This document shows positions 27,002-34,991 of a stretch of 64,000 nt of DNA, piece by piece (the stretch's first letter is position 1; the number at the start of each line of letters is the position of its first letter). Origin of the DNA: Caballeronia jiangsuensis (GTDB lineage Bacteria; Pseudomonadota; Gammaproteobacteria; Burkholderiales; Burkholderiaceae); contig JFHF01000001.1 of NCBI GenBank assembly GCA_000648925.1, positions 1-64,000 on the forward strand. Reading direction: 5' to 3'. A program made the translations under genes and the position numbers. The notes beneath the pieces were generated by a model. The model saw nothing but the letters and a program-made list of their open reading frames with translations, did no database searches and had not been told where the DNA came from.

Positions 27002-27789
27002 ATGAGTACGACTTCGAAAGGCCGAGTCAGCCGGGCCAGCACATGCTCGGGTAGCACTGGCGCCTGACTGGTCGTGGTATCGGGATCGAGTTGGCTCCGA
27101 AAAGCCTGCACGGCCCGAAGCTTCCGGGCATGCGTTGCGGTGTCGAGGACGATGCGGCGAGCACGGCTCCATGGCACGCGCGTATCGTCCGGCGACGCCC
27201 AGTGCCAGGTCCAGAGCGGCACCTCCACGCAGGGCAGATCGAGCGCTTGTGCCGCGGAATGAACGGCGCGCCCGGCCGCTTCGTGGTCGGGGTGACCATC
27301 ATAGCGCCAAGTCGTGAAAACGATATCGCCGGGTTGAAGAAATTCGGATAGTGATCCTGACAAAATTTCTTCGATGCGACCCGGTGCGCCGTCCGGAAGT
27401 CCGAGCCTGACGACCTCCACCTGCCGCAGATGCAGCCGTTGAAGCGCCGTTCTCGTTTCCTGCGGACGCACGCGCGCAAGGCGTTCCGGCGGCCATTCGG
27501 TCGAATCCGGGTGACTCGCGGTGCCGTCGGTAGCAGCAACGATGAGTATGCGACGGCTGATTTCCGAGAGACGGGCGAGCAGTCCGCCGGTGCCGAGCAC
27601 TTCGTCGTCGGGGTGTGGCGCAACTACGACAGCCCGTCCGCCGAGCGGCACCAGTTCGGCGGGATCGACCTCGGGCAGCGCGTTGAGACGCGCCCATCCT
27701 TGCCACGCGGCCTCGGGCGTGCCTTCGCCGGATATCGTGCGGTCGGCGGCCTGTTCGTCTGTCGGCGCTTGCGTGGTCACACTTGCCAT
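26998..27789 (-). CDS. PIG-L family deacetylase
   Basis: A 263-residue LmbE/PIG-L fold enzyme, normally a zinc-dependent deacetylase of N-acetylglucosamine-type substrates. The metal site is clear: VVAPHPDDEVLGTGGLL (about 49-65, AHPDDE-type motif) and the later DGHPDHEAAGRAVH motif. An N-terminal extension of about 45 residues precedes the domain. Start 27789 is inside the end of the acyl-CoA dehydrogenase gene (13-base overlap), and the stop overlaps the methyltransferase start by 4 bases, so all three proteins are coupled. A much longer in-frame reading through the dehydrogenase is spurious. Confidence 0.87.
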   Translation of the reverse strand: MASVTTQAPTDEQAADRTISGEGTPEAAWQGWARLNALPEVDPAELVPLGGRAVVVAPHPDDEVLGTGGLLARLSEISRRILIVAATDGTASHPDSTEWPPERLARVRPQETRTALQRLHLRQVEVVRLGLPDGAPGRIEEILSGSLSEFLQPGDIVFTTWRYDGHPDHEAAGRAVHSAAQALDLPCVEVPLWTWHWASPDDTRVPWSRARRIVLDTATHARKLRAVQAFRSQLDPDTTTSQAPVLPEHVLARLTRPFEVVLI

Positions 27790-28814
27790 GAAGTTAGTCC
27801 CTCCTCTATGACGCGCTCGGCGAGCGATGCTTCGTCGCGCTCGGCGTGGCTTTGTCGAATGAAAACCGGCAGATCGGCCATGAGTTGCGCGAAGTGCGCG
27901 TCGCGGCATAGCGGCGCTGCGCCCAGCGCGCGGCCGGCGCGCGCCACGACGAGCGCCGCCGCCTGTTCCGCCGCGAGGCGTGCGCGCATTGCAGCCGCCA
28001 TCGCGTCGGCTTGCGGCGACCGGTCGATGAACGCGGCCGTCTCGCGCAGCAACGCGGCGGTGGCGCACAAGGTTGTGTCGATGACACCAAGGTGCGCGAG
28101 CTTGTGCGGACCGGCGCGATGCCTCGCGTCGCGCGCGACGAATGCGGCGATGCCTGCCGCCGCGCCGAACCAGCACGCCGCGATTCCCGCGCCGCCGTGC
28201 CAGAAGCCGGGACGCTCGACGTACGCTCGTGGCGAGCCGATCCGAAGGGCGGGCACGCGCTCGAACGCCACATCGACGCTCGCGCTCGCCTGCATGCCGA
28301 CCGCTTGCCAGCCAGAGTCGGTGATCCGCACGCGGTCGTGTCTCAGATCGACGGCGGCAAGTACCGGTTCGTCGCGCTCGTTCCACGCGGTCACGAGCGC
28401 ATGCGTGACCGACGCCGCGCCGGAGCACCATGATTTCGTGCCCTGCAAGAGCACGGTCTGCGAATCGATGTCGCCGAGCGCCGATAGCCGCGCGTTCGGT
28501 GGTTCGGCCGCCCACACGGCCCACGCGTTGCCGTAGTCCGGTTGCTCGGCACCGAGTTCGGCGAGAATCGCGAGCGCGTCGGTGTGACCTTCGTAGAGCT
28601 TGACCAGCGACAGGTCGAACGCGGCGACTGCGCCGAGCGAGCGCCAGCGTTCGGATGTGTTCCCGTGACCCGGCAAGGGCAGGCGATCCAGACCCTCGCT
28701 GATCAGCACATGCAACGCGTGACCTGCGTCGCTCGCGCTGCCACGCTGGAACGGCATTTCGTCGAGGAAGGCGCGCAAGGCGGATGCCGTCGTATGTTGT
28801 TCGACGTGATTCAT
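27777..28814 (-). CDS. Divergent acyl-CoA dehydrogenase-like protein
   Basis: A 345-residue protein with acyl-CoA dehydrogenase layout. The N-terminal helical region is short. A middle beta-domain has the LLQGTKSWCSGAASVTHALV strand (the flavin-contact motif) and GWQAVGMQASASVDVAFERV. A C-terminal four-helix domain follows. It is shorter than typical members (about 380), mainly at the N-terminus, and I cannot identify the usual catalytic Glu, so activity on ordinary acyl-CoAs is uncertain. It is first in the overlapping operon with PIG-L and NodS-like genes. Confidence 0.78.
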   Translation of the reverse strand: MNHVEQHTTASALRAFLDEMPFQRGSASDAGHALHVLISEGLDRLPLPGHGNTSERWRSLGAVAAFDLSLVKLYEGHTDALAILAELGAEQPDYGNAWAVWAAEPPNARLSALGDIDSQTVLLQGTKSWCSGAASVTHALVTAWNERDEPVLAAVDLRHDRVRITDSGWQAVGMQASASVDVAFERVPALRIGSPRAYVERPGFWHGGAGIAACWFGAAAGIAAFVARDARHRAGPHKLAHLGVIDTTLCATAALLRETAAFIDRSPQADAMAAAMRARLAAEQAAALVVARAGRALGAAPLCRDAHFAQLMADLPVFIRQSHAERDEASLAERVIEEGLTSWQV

Positions 28815-29135
28815 CGTTCCTTCCGCCTTTGATGAGTGACGCGTGATGTGCGCATGCTTGTCCTATGCCCGTTTCTGCACGGTGTTGAACAAGAGTGTGG
28901 CAAGGCACATGCCCGGGCGCCATTCGGCCAAAAGGTGTAGGCCGAAGCGTCGGACGCTAAGCAACGTAGCTTCGAAAATCGATGCGAGAGGTCAGGCGTT
29001 TGAGCCTATGCCATTCGGCCGAGTCGACATCAACATGCGGACGGGCTCAAATGACGCAAAGGCCGCGCAGGGCGGCCTTCGGAAAGGAGGGTAACGATGG
29101 CGAGGCAGACGACGCAGCCTGCGCTCAGGCTCGAA
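28815..29135. other. Intergenic region upstream of the dehydrogenase operon
   Basis: About 320 bases without coding signal. It must hold the promoter of the minus-strand dehydrogenase operon, but I see no clear -10/-35 pair. Its distal end holds the terminator-like hairpin of the following transporter gene. Confidence 0.5.
29059..29079 (-). terminator. Terminator-like hairpin after the BASS transporter
   Basis: AAGGCCGC (29059-29066) and GCGGCCTT (29072-29079) form a perfect 8-base stem with a 5-base loop. On the minus strand only TGCGTCATTT follows, so the U-tract is weak. Confidence 0.45.
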
Positions 29136-30155
29136 TCAGCGGCGCGCGGGCGCAGCGACGTTCTTGTCCTTGCGCACCGGTTCGGGCGCCGTCTTGCGCG
29201 CACCCCAGCGCTGCGCGAGCACTGCGCACACCATGAGCTGGATCTGATGGAAGAGCATGAGCGGCAGCACCACCGCGCCTACCGCGTGCGACGCGAAGAT
29301 CACCTTCGCCATCGGAATGCCGGAGGCGAGGCTCTTCTTCGAGCCGCAAAAGATGATCGTGATCTGGTCAGCGCGGGAAAAGCCGAGACGCTTCGCGGTG
29401 AAGGCCGTGATGAAAAGCGCGGCCGCCAGCAGCAGGATATTGACGGCAAGCAGACCCGCGAGCGTCGAAAGCGAGATCGAATGCCAGATGCCTTCGTTCA
29501 CGGCCTCGCTGAACGCCACGTACACGACGAGCAGGATAGAGCCCTGGTCGACGAACTTGAGCATCGCGCGGTGCTTGTCGATCCATTTGCCGATCGCTGG
29601 CCGCAACAATTGCCCGGCAATGAACGGCACGAGCAGTTGCAGCGTGATGTTGCCGACGGTATGCCACGGCGAGCCGGTCGTCGCGCCATGATTACTCACG
29701 ACGAGTCCGACCAGCGCCGGCGTGATGAAAATGCCGAGCAGGCTCGACGCCGACGCGCTGCACACGGCAGCCGGCACGTTGCCCTTCGCCATCGACGTGA
29801 AGGCGATCGACGATTGCACCGTGGACGGCAGCGTGCAGAGAAAAAGGATGCCCGTGTAGAGCGCGGGCGTGACGAGCGGCATGAGCACCGGCTTGAGCAC
29901 GAGGCCAAGCAGCGGGAAGAGTGCGAACGTGCTGAGCAGCACGACGAGATGCAGCCGCCAGTGCGTCGCGCCGGCAATGATCGCCTCGCGGGAGAGCTTC
30001 GCGCCGTGCAGGAAGAACAGCAAACCGATGGCGATATCGGTGATCCAGTTGAACGCCACCGCCGCGCTGCCGCGGCAGGGCAGGACGCTGGCGATGATGA
30101 CCGTGCCGATGAGCGCCAGCGTGAAGTTGTCGGGAAGGAGTTTTGGCCGTGCCAT
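29136..30155 (-). CDS. Bile acid:sodium symporter (BASS/SBF-like) family transporter
   Basis: A 339-residue inner-membrane protein with about ten hydrophobic segments. Family blocks include GLLFFLHGAKLSREAI, LPSTVQSSIAFTSMAKGNVP (the Na+-site crossover region) and IIFCGSKKSLASGIPMA. It belongs to the SBF-like (YfeH-type) branch rather than classical bile-acid carriers; the real substrate is probably an organic anion but is unknown. The C-terminal 20 residues are charged. ATG at 30155 (MARPKLLPDNF) was chosen because the first membrane segment follows it at normal distance. Confidence 0.85.
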   Translation of the reverse strand: MARPKLLPDNFTLALIGTVIIASVLPCRGSAAVAFNWITDIAIGLLFFLHGAKLSREAIIAGATHWRLHLVVLLSTFALFPLLGLVLKPVLMPLVTPALYTGILFLCTLPSTVQSSIAFTSMAKGNVPAAVCSASASSLLGIFITPALVGLVVSNHGATTGSPWHTVGNITLQLLVPFIAGQLLRPAIGKWIDKHRAMLKFVDQGSILLVVYVAFSEAVNEGIWHSISLSTLAGLLAVNILLLAAALFITAFTAKRLGFSRADQITIIFCGSKKSLASGIPMAKVIFASHAVGAVVLPLMLFHQIQLMVCAVLAQRWGARKTAPEPVRKDKNVAAPARR

Positions 30156-30666
30156 CAAAGGTTCTCGTACGTGAACACGCCGGACGCGCTGCACGGCGTA
30201 TTCGTCGTCAAGTCAGTAGAAACCATGATTTTCGCTCGTGCCCGATTAAATTGGCAAATTCATTTACCAGATCGATTGATTCCCAATGCGCATGAAAACA
30301 ACAAACATTCGCGCGGGCCGGAGTTCGAAGCCAGCAACATCCGGGCCGTGCACGCGTCGATTTCACGGCTTCCGCACCGTCTGTCCAGCAAAAATTTCGT
30401 CACATGATTGGCGATCCGAAACAGTCGGCCAACACGAAAAAACTCTGACGTAACATGGTGTTACAACCATCGAGCAGGCCTAACACTTTTTGGCTCGACT
30501 GCCGCGACGGTGCGAAATAAATTGTTGGGTACACCGGTTGGCGGGTTTTTGCATTGCCTCGATGCAGCAGCCCGGATGTTCCGACTACGGCCGGTTGTCC
30601 GCCTGAATCGGAAGCACCGCTTTCGACGCACGGACGGGAATATCGGTCGGAGCAGGCAGTTTCGAC
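30156..30666. other. Long intergenic region between divergent genes
   Basis: About 510 bases with no coding signal on either strand. It contains GTAACATGGTGTTAC at 30450-30464, a perfect 6-base inverted repeat with a 3-base centre that could be a regulator site. There is also a GGCGGGTTTTTG stretch near 30540. It should hold promoters for both flanking genes, but none can be assigned with confidence. Confidence 0.45.
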
Positions 30667-31035
30667 ATGACGCTTACTGGCTTTCGCAAGACTACCCGGC
30701 TTTTCGCATCCGCTGCGCTTGGCGCGCTGGCGGTGGCGGGTTCGCTCGCGCTCGCGGGGCCGCGTGTCGAGTGGCTGTCGTCGGCGGTATTCAGCGATTC
30801 CACCGCAAGCCGTCAGTCATTGCACTACACGCCGGTTTCCGCCAAGGACGGTCTCACGCCCGTGAGCGCCGAAGTGCGGCCCGGCCCGCGCGCCGACCAG
30901 GCAGTGCCCATGCGCGGCACGGGTTCCATTCGCGCGGACATCACGCGCTACAACGAAGAGCGCAGCCTGCCACGCCCGCCCGGGCGTCCGGCAGATGATG
31001 GCCGCACGCCGGCCAACGCGAACTATCGCAATTGA
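30667..31035 (+). CDS. Small exported hypothetical protein
   Basis: A 122-residue protein. Residues 1-30 form a signal peptide (TTRLFASAALGALAVAGSLA, ending ALAG), so it should be periplasmic or secreted. The mature part is hydrophilic and Pro/Arg-rich (VSAEVRPGPRADQAVP, SLPRPPGRPADDGR) and probably unstructured. Not recognised as a known family. It is transcribed alone, flanked by two gaps of about 500 bases; a nested hairpin follows 14 bases after its stop. Confidence 0.65.
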   Translation: MTLTGFRKTTRLFASAALGALAVAGSLALAGPRVEWLSSAVFSDSTASRQSLHYTPVSAKDGLTPVSAEVRPGPRADQAVPMRGTGSIRADITRYNEERSLPRPPGRPADDGRTPANANYRN

Positions 31036-31531
31036 ATCTTCGGTCCCGTCGCCAATAGCTGTCGTTCGGCAATGAACGCAAAACTATTGGCGCGTCTAGT
31101 TTCGCGACCAAGATGACGTAATCACGCCACACTCAGGCAGCGATTTTCTTCCAGACATTCCGCTCTTTTTTCCGTGCACGGACAATGCGCCGTGCGCGGG
31201 GAAATGCCGTATTCCCGATATTTCGAATGGCTTTCGACGCTCCGACAGGCGCGCCGGTGCTCGCTCTGCAAAGCGTCGGGTTTCAAGAAAAATCAGCGCG
31301 CGCGTGCGATACGACGCGCTCCGCCGCATGCCCAGGCGGTCGGCATTATCCGAACCGCTATACCCGCAATAACCAGAAATATTTTTGACCGGAAAAATGG
31401 TCCGTAAAGATGGTGCCGCTCCACACGCGATGCCACTCTCGCCCAAAAAACCGTCAAGCCGGTCAGACGAGGCGAGTGCAACGCTCCTCGCCCGCCAAGC
31501 TTTCAATTTTCGACAAAAGACAGGAGAGTTC
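31036..31531 (+). other. Long leader region upstream of the porin gene
   Basis: About 495 bases without a convincing gene. Besides the nested hairpin at 31050-31092 it contains a perfect 10-base palindrome CCGTGCACGG (31172-31181) after a T-run. Two imperfect copies of a GGAAAAATGG / CGTAAAGATGG-like element lie near 31389-31414. Long leaders of this kind are common before porins, but no specific OmpR site or small RNA could be assigned. Confidence 0.4.
31050..31092 (+). repeat. Nested inverted repeat (43 bases)
   Basis: Outer arms CGCCAATAG (31050-31058) and CTATTGGCG (31084-31092) are perfect; inside them CGTTC (31063-31067) and GAACG (31074-31078) pair again. No U-tract follows, so it is not a standard terminator. 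It might be an RNA element, a processing site or a binding site. Confidence 0.5.
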
Positions 31532-32644
31532 ATGAAGTCAACCGTCAACCGTGCGCCGAAGACTACGGTGAAAGCAACGGTCAAGGCCACCGCAGTCGCC
31601 GCAGCGATGCTCGGTCTATTCGCCGCGGGGGCGGCGCACGCGCAATCGAGCGTTTCGCTGTACGGGCAGGTCGACGAATGGGTCGGCGCTCAAAAGTTTC
31701 CGGGCGGCGATCGCGCGTGGAACGTGAGCGGCGGCGGCATGTCGACGTCGTACTGGGGCTTGAAGGGCGCTGAAGATCTCGGCGGCGGCTACAAGGCCAT
31801 CTTCACGTTGGAAAGCTTCTTCCGCGCGCAGAACGGCCAGTACGGACGCTTCCAGGGCGACACCTTCTTCGCGCGCAACTCGTACGTCGGCATTCAAGGT
31901 CCGATCGGCACGTTCACCGCTGGCCGCCTGACGACGCAACTCTTCGTCTCGACGATTCTGTTCAACCCGTTCGTCGATTCGTACGTCTTCTCGCCGATGG
32001 TCTACCACGTGTTCCTCGGCGCAGGCACGTTCCCGACGTATCGGACGGATCAGGGCGTGGTCGGCGATTCGGGCTGGAACAACTCGGTGCAGTACACGTC
32101 GCCTGACTTCAACGGTCTGTCGGGCAGCGTGATGTACAGCTTCGGCAACACCGCCGGCGACGGTCGCTCGAAGAAGTACAGCGCGCAGTTCCTGTACTTC
32201 CACGGCCCGTTCGCGGCCACCGGCGTCTATCAGTACGTGAACTTCAACAACACGCCCGGCGACCTGACTTCGATCGACGGCTTCGCGACGCCCGGCTACA
32301 AGAGCCAGAGCGTCGGCCAGTTGGGTGCATCGTTCGACATGAAGTGGGTCAAGTTCTTCGCGCAGTACATGTACACGAAGAACGACTTCGAAGGCCCCGG
32401 CACGTTCCACGTCAACACCGGTCAGGGCGGCGTGACCGTTCCTCTCGGCCCGGGCACGGTGATGGCGTCGTACGCGTACTCGCGCAGCAATGGCGGCCTG
32501 GACCAGACGCACAAGAGCTGGGCGCTCGGCTACGACTACCCGCTGTCGAAGCGCACCGACGTCTACGCGGCGTACCTGAACGACAAGTACACGAGCCTGT
32601 CGTCGGGCGATACGTTCGGCGTCGGCATCCGCGCGAAGTTCTAA
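31532..32644 (+). CDS. Outer-membrane porin (Burkholderia general-porin family)
   Basis: A 370-residue protein with a signal peptide of about 36 residues ending GAAHAQ, followed by SSVSLYGQVD, the standard first strand of betaproteobacterial trimeric porins. Strands with alternating aromatic residues continue to the C-terminal FGVGIRAKF, whose terminal Phe is needed for outer-membrane insertion. It should form a 16-strand diffusion pore; selectivity is unknown. ATG at 31532 follows a strong CAGGAGAG ribosome site. It is a single gene closed by a textbook terminator. Confidence 0.93.
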   Translation: MKSTVNRAPKTTVKATVKATAVAAAMLGLFAAGAAHAQSSVSLYGQVDEWVGAQKFPGGDRAWNVSGGGMSTSYWGLKGAEDLGGGYKAIFTLESFFRAQNGQYGRFQGDTFFARNSYVGIQGPIGTFTAGRLTTQLFVSTILFNPFVDSYVFSPMVYHVFLGAGTFPTYRTDQGVVGDSGWNNSVQYTSPDFNGLSGSVMYSFGNTAGDGRSKKYSAQFLYFHGPFAATGVYQYVNFNNTPGDLTSIDGFATPGYKSQSVGQLGASFDMKWVKFFAQYMYTKNDFEGPGTFHVNTGQGGVTVPLGPGTVMASYAYSRSNGGLDQTHKSWALGYDYPLSKRTDVYAAYLNDKYTSLSSGDTFGVGIRAKF

Positions 32645-32664
32645 GCAGCGCACACGCCAAAACG

Positions 32665-32696
32665 AAAACACCGCGCTTCATGCGCGGTGTTTTTTT
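32665..32696 (+). terminator. Intrinsic terminator after the porin gene
   Basis: AAAACACCGCGC (32665-32676) pairs with GCGCGGTGTTTT (32682-32693) across a TTCAT loop, and the T-run continues to 32696. The A-run on the other side means it may also work for the convergent monooxygenase gene. Confidence 0.92.
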
Positions 32697-32714
32697 GCGG
32701 CTGGCGGAAAACGA

Positions 32715-33677
32715 TCAGCCGATCGCGAGGCGCGTCTTCGCGTCGTCGTACTCGCGCTTCAGGCGCTGGACCAGCTCCGCGACGCTCGGCACGTCTTCCA
32801 TCAGGCCGACACCTTGCCCCGCGCCCCAGATTTCCTTCCATGCCTTCGCCTTGCTCGTGCCTTCGGCGAAATTCATCGCGTCCTTGTTGGACTCGGGCAG
32901 CGCGTCCGGGTCGAGCCCCGCATTGACGATGCTCTCGCGGATGTAATTGCCGTGCACGCCCGTGAAGAGATTGGTGTAGATGATGTCGGCGGCTTTCGCA
33001 TCGACGATCGCGCGCTTGTACTCCTCCAGCGCGTGCGCCTCCTTCGTCGCGATGAAGCGCGTGCCCATGTAGGCGAGGTCCGCGCCCATCGCCTGCGCGG
33101 CGAGAATCGAGCCGCCGTTCGCGATCGCGCCCGAGAGCACGATCGGACCGCCGAACATGCGCCGCACTTCGCCGACCAGCGCGAACGGCGAGGTCGTGCC
33201 CGCGTGTCCACCCGCGCCCGCCGCGACCAGAATGAGGCCGTCCACGCCCGCTTCGAGCGCTTTCTGCGCGTGTCGCAGATTGATGACGTCGTGCAGCACG
33301 ATGCCGCCATACGAGTGCACCGCGTCGATCATTTCCCTGACCGGCGCGCGCAGGCTCGTGATGAAAATCGGCACCTTGTGCTCGACGCACACGCGCACGT
33401 CCTGCTCCAGCCGCGCATTCGACTGATGAACGATCTGATTGACCGCGATCGGTCCGATAACCGCATCGGGATTTGCCGCCTTGTGCTCCGCGAGCGAGGC
33501 CTGAATCTGCGTGAGCCACTCGTCGAGCAATTCGGCGGGGCGGGCGTTCAGCGCCGGAAACGAGCCGACGATACCCGCCTTGCATTGCGCAAGCACGAGT
33601 TCCGGATAACTGACGATGAACATCGGTGAACCGACAACGGGCAACGTGAGGTGCTGCAAGACGGCGGGCAGGGCCAT
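32715..33677 (-). CDS. Nitronate monooxygenase (2-nitropropane dioxygenase family)
   Basis: A 320-residue FMN-dependent TIM-barrel enzyme that oxidises alkyl nitronates such as propionate-3-nitronate. Family features: LPVVGSPMFIVSYPELVLAQ near the start, the GLILVAAGAGGHAGTTSPF phosphate/FMN loop with the GGHAG motif, and PIVLSGAIANGGSILAAQAM followed by GTRFIATKE. The start MALPAVLQH at 33677 matches the usual N-terminus; an upstream extension is non-coding. Its promoter region contains a perfect 14-base palindrome right after a consensus -10, so it is probably repressed by a dedicated regulator not found in this window. Confidence 0.9.
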   Translation of the reverse strand: MALPAVLQHLTLPVVGSPMFIVSYPELVLAQCKAGIVGSFPALNARPAELLDEWLTQIQASLAEHKAANPDAVIGPIAVNQIVHQSNARLEQDVRVCVEHKVPIFITSLRAPVREMIDAVHSYGGIVLHDVINLRHAQKALEAGVDGLILVAAGAGGHAGTTSPFALVGEVRRMFGGPIVLSGAIANGGSILAAQAMGADLAYMGTRFIATKEAHALEEYKRAIVDAKAADIIYTNLFTGVHGNYIRESIVNAGLDPDALPESNKDAMNFAEGTSKAKAWKEIWGAGQGVGLMEDVPSVAELVQRLKREYDDAKTRLAIG

Positions 33678-33766
33678 GGCGCGAATCTCCTGAGTGTGTC
33701 CGGGCAGCATTGAAAGCATTCTACGAACTGGCGCTCGTTTTCGGGGAAGCGTGCGCACCGGATCAG

Positions 33767-33786
33767 CGAACGATCGTTCGATTATA
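33767..33786 (-). promoter_or_regulatory. Consensus -10 and perfect 14-base operator palindrome for the nitronate monooxygenase
   Basis: On the minus strand TATAAT (complement of 33781-33786) is followed directly by CGAACGATCGTTCG (33767-33780), a perfect palindrome that would cover the transcription start. That arrangement is typical for TetR-type repression. Confidence 0.65.
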
Positions 33787-33922
33787 AGCGTGACAACGTT
33801 CGCGACATATTCGTCATTTCCCGAGGAACTCTTCGGTTTCCGTGTTTGCGGGCCCTCCGGCACCTCAGCAACCGCGCCCCCGCGCCTACAATGATCCGCA
33901 ACGCCACGAACAAGAAAACATC

Positions 33923-34813
33923 ATGTCTTTCGGAGACTACGAACCGATTCGCGTCGATGCGGGGGGCGTCGAAATCGTTGGAATGAAAGGCGGTGACGGG
34001 CCGCCGCTGCTCCTCATGCACGGTCATCCGCAAACGCACGAGATCTGGCACAAGTGCGCCGGCGATCTCGCCAAGCACTTCACCGTGATCGCGACGGATT
34101 TGCGCGGCTACGGTGCGTCGGGGAAACCGAAGAGCGACGCGCGTCACACGCCCTACTCGAAGCGCGCGATGGCCGCCGATCAGGTCGCGGTGATGCGTCA
34201 CTTCGGCTTCGAGCGCTTTCTCGTCTGCGCGCACGACCGCGGCGCGCGTGTCGCGCATCGCATGGCGATGGACTTTCCCGATGCCGTCGATCGTCTGATG
34301 CTGCTCGATATCGCGCCGACGCTCGCGATGTACGAAGCGACCGACCGCGCCTTCGCGACCGCGTACTTCCACTGGTTCTTCCTGATTCAGCCGTCGCCGC
34401 TGCCCGAGTTGCTGATCGGCGGCAATCCGAACGCGTATATCGATCGCGTGATGGGAAATCGCCATGCGGGACTTGCGCCGTTCGCGCCGCATGCCTTGCA
34501 GGCGTATCGCGATGCGCTCGCATCGCCCGGTGCGATCTTCGCGATGTGCGAGGACTATCGCGCATCGGCGAGCATCGATCTGGATCACGATCGCGCCGAT
34601 CTCGAACGAGGATTGAAGGTCGCGTGTCCGCTGCGCGTGTTGTGGGGACAAGAAGGCGTGATCGAACGATGCTTCGATGCGCTCGTCGAATGGCGGCGCG
34701 TCGCACGCGACGTGAGCGGCCGCGCGCTGCCGTGCGGGCACTACATTCCCGAGGAACAGCCCGACATGTTGCTCGCGGAAATGCTCGCCTTCTTCCAGGC
34801 CGATGCACCCTGA
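33923..34813 (+). CDS. Alpha/beta hydrolase, haloacetate (fluoroacetate) dehalogenase-like
   Basis: A 296-residue alpha/beta hydrolase with the complete residue set known from fluoroacetate dehalogenases: nucleophile Asp105 with Arg106 and Arg109 (HDRGARVAHR), acid Asp129 (LLDIAPT), halide pocket His150-Trp151 (YFHWFF) and Tyr212 (CEDYRA), and catalytic base His273 (CGHYIPEE). The reaction would be hydrolytic removal of halide from haloacetate to give glycolate. Many family members with these motifs have not been tested, so the natural substrate is inferred. Divergent from the nitronate monooxygenase; a terminator follows. Confidence 0.85.
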   Translation: MSFGDYEPIRVDAGGVEIVGMKGGDGPPLLLMHGHPQTHEIWHKCAGDLAKHFTVIATDLRGYGASGKPKSDARHTPYSKRAMAADQVAVMRHFGFERFLVCAHDRGARVAHRMAMDFPDAVDRLMLLDIAPTLAMYEATDRAFATAYFHWFFLIQPSPLPELLIGGNPNAYIDRVMGNRHAGLAPFAPHALQAYRDALASPGAIFAMCEDYRASASIDLDHDRADLERGLKVACPLRVLWGQEGVIERCFDALVEWRRVARDVSGRALPCGHYIPEEQPDMLLAEMLAFFQADAP

Positions 34814-34941
34814 AACCCGCGCCGGCATTGGGTCTTACGCCGATTCAGGTGATCGTTAAAGTTTTGTAGGGAAAGCACCGATGCACGTGCAATAGCGTCG
34901 CGTTACGATACGTTGGACGTTGATCACGTCCATATGATTCT

Positions 34942-34975
34942 GCCGCTTGCCGTAGCTGACAAGCGGCTTTCTTTT
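34942..34975 (+). terminator. Intrinsic terminator after the dehalogenase-like gene
   Basis: GCCGCTTG (34942-34949) pairs with CAAGCGGC (34960-34967), followed by TTTCTTTT. A smaller hairpin GGACGT/ACGTCC lies just upstream at 34915-34931. Confidence 0.8.
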
Positions 34976-34991
34976 GCGCGTCCGGTTTGAT

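Noticed and set aside
26998..28923. A 641-residue reading joining PIG-L with an upstream extension across the dehydrogenase gene
   Set aside because: The upstream half is Arg-rich and overlaps the well-formed dehydrogenase frame; only the last 263 residues have family motifs.
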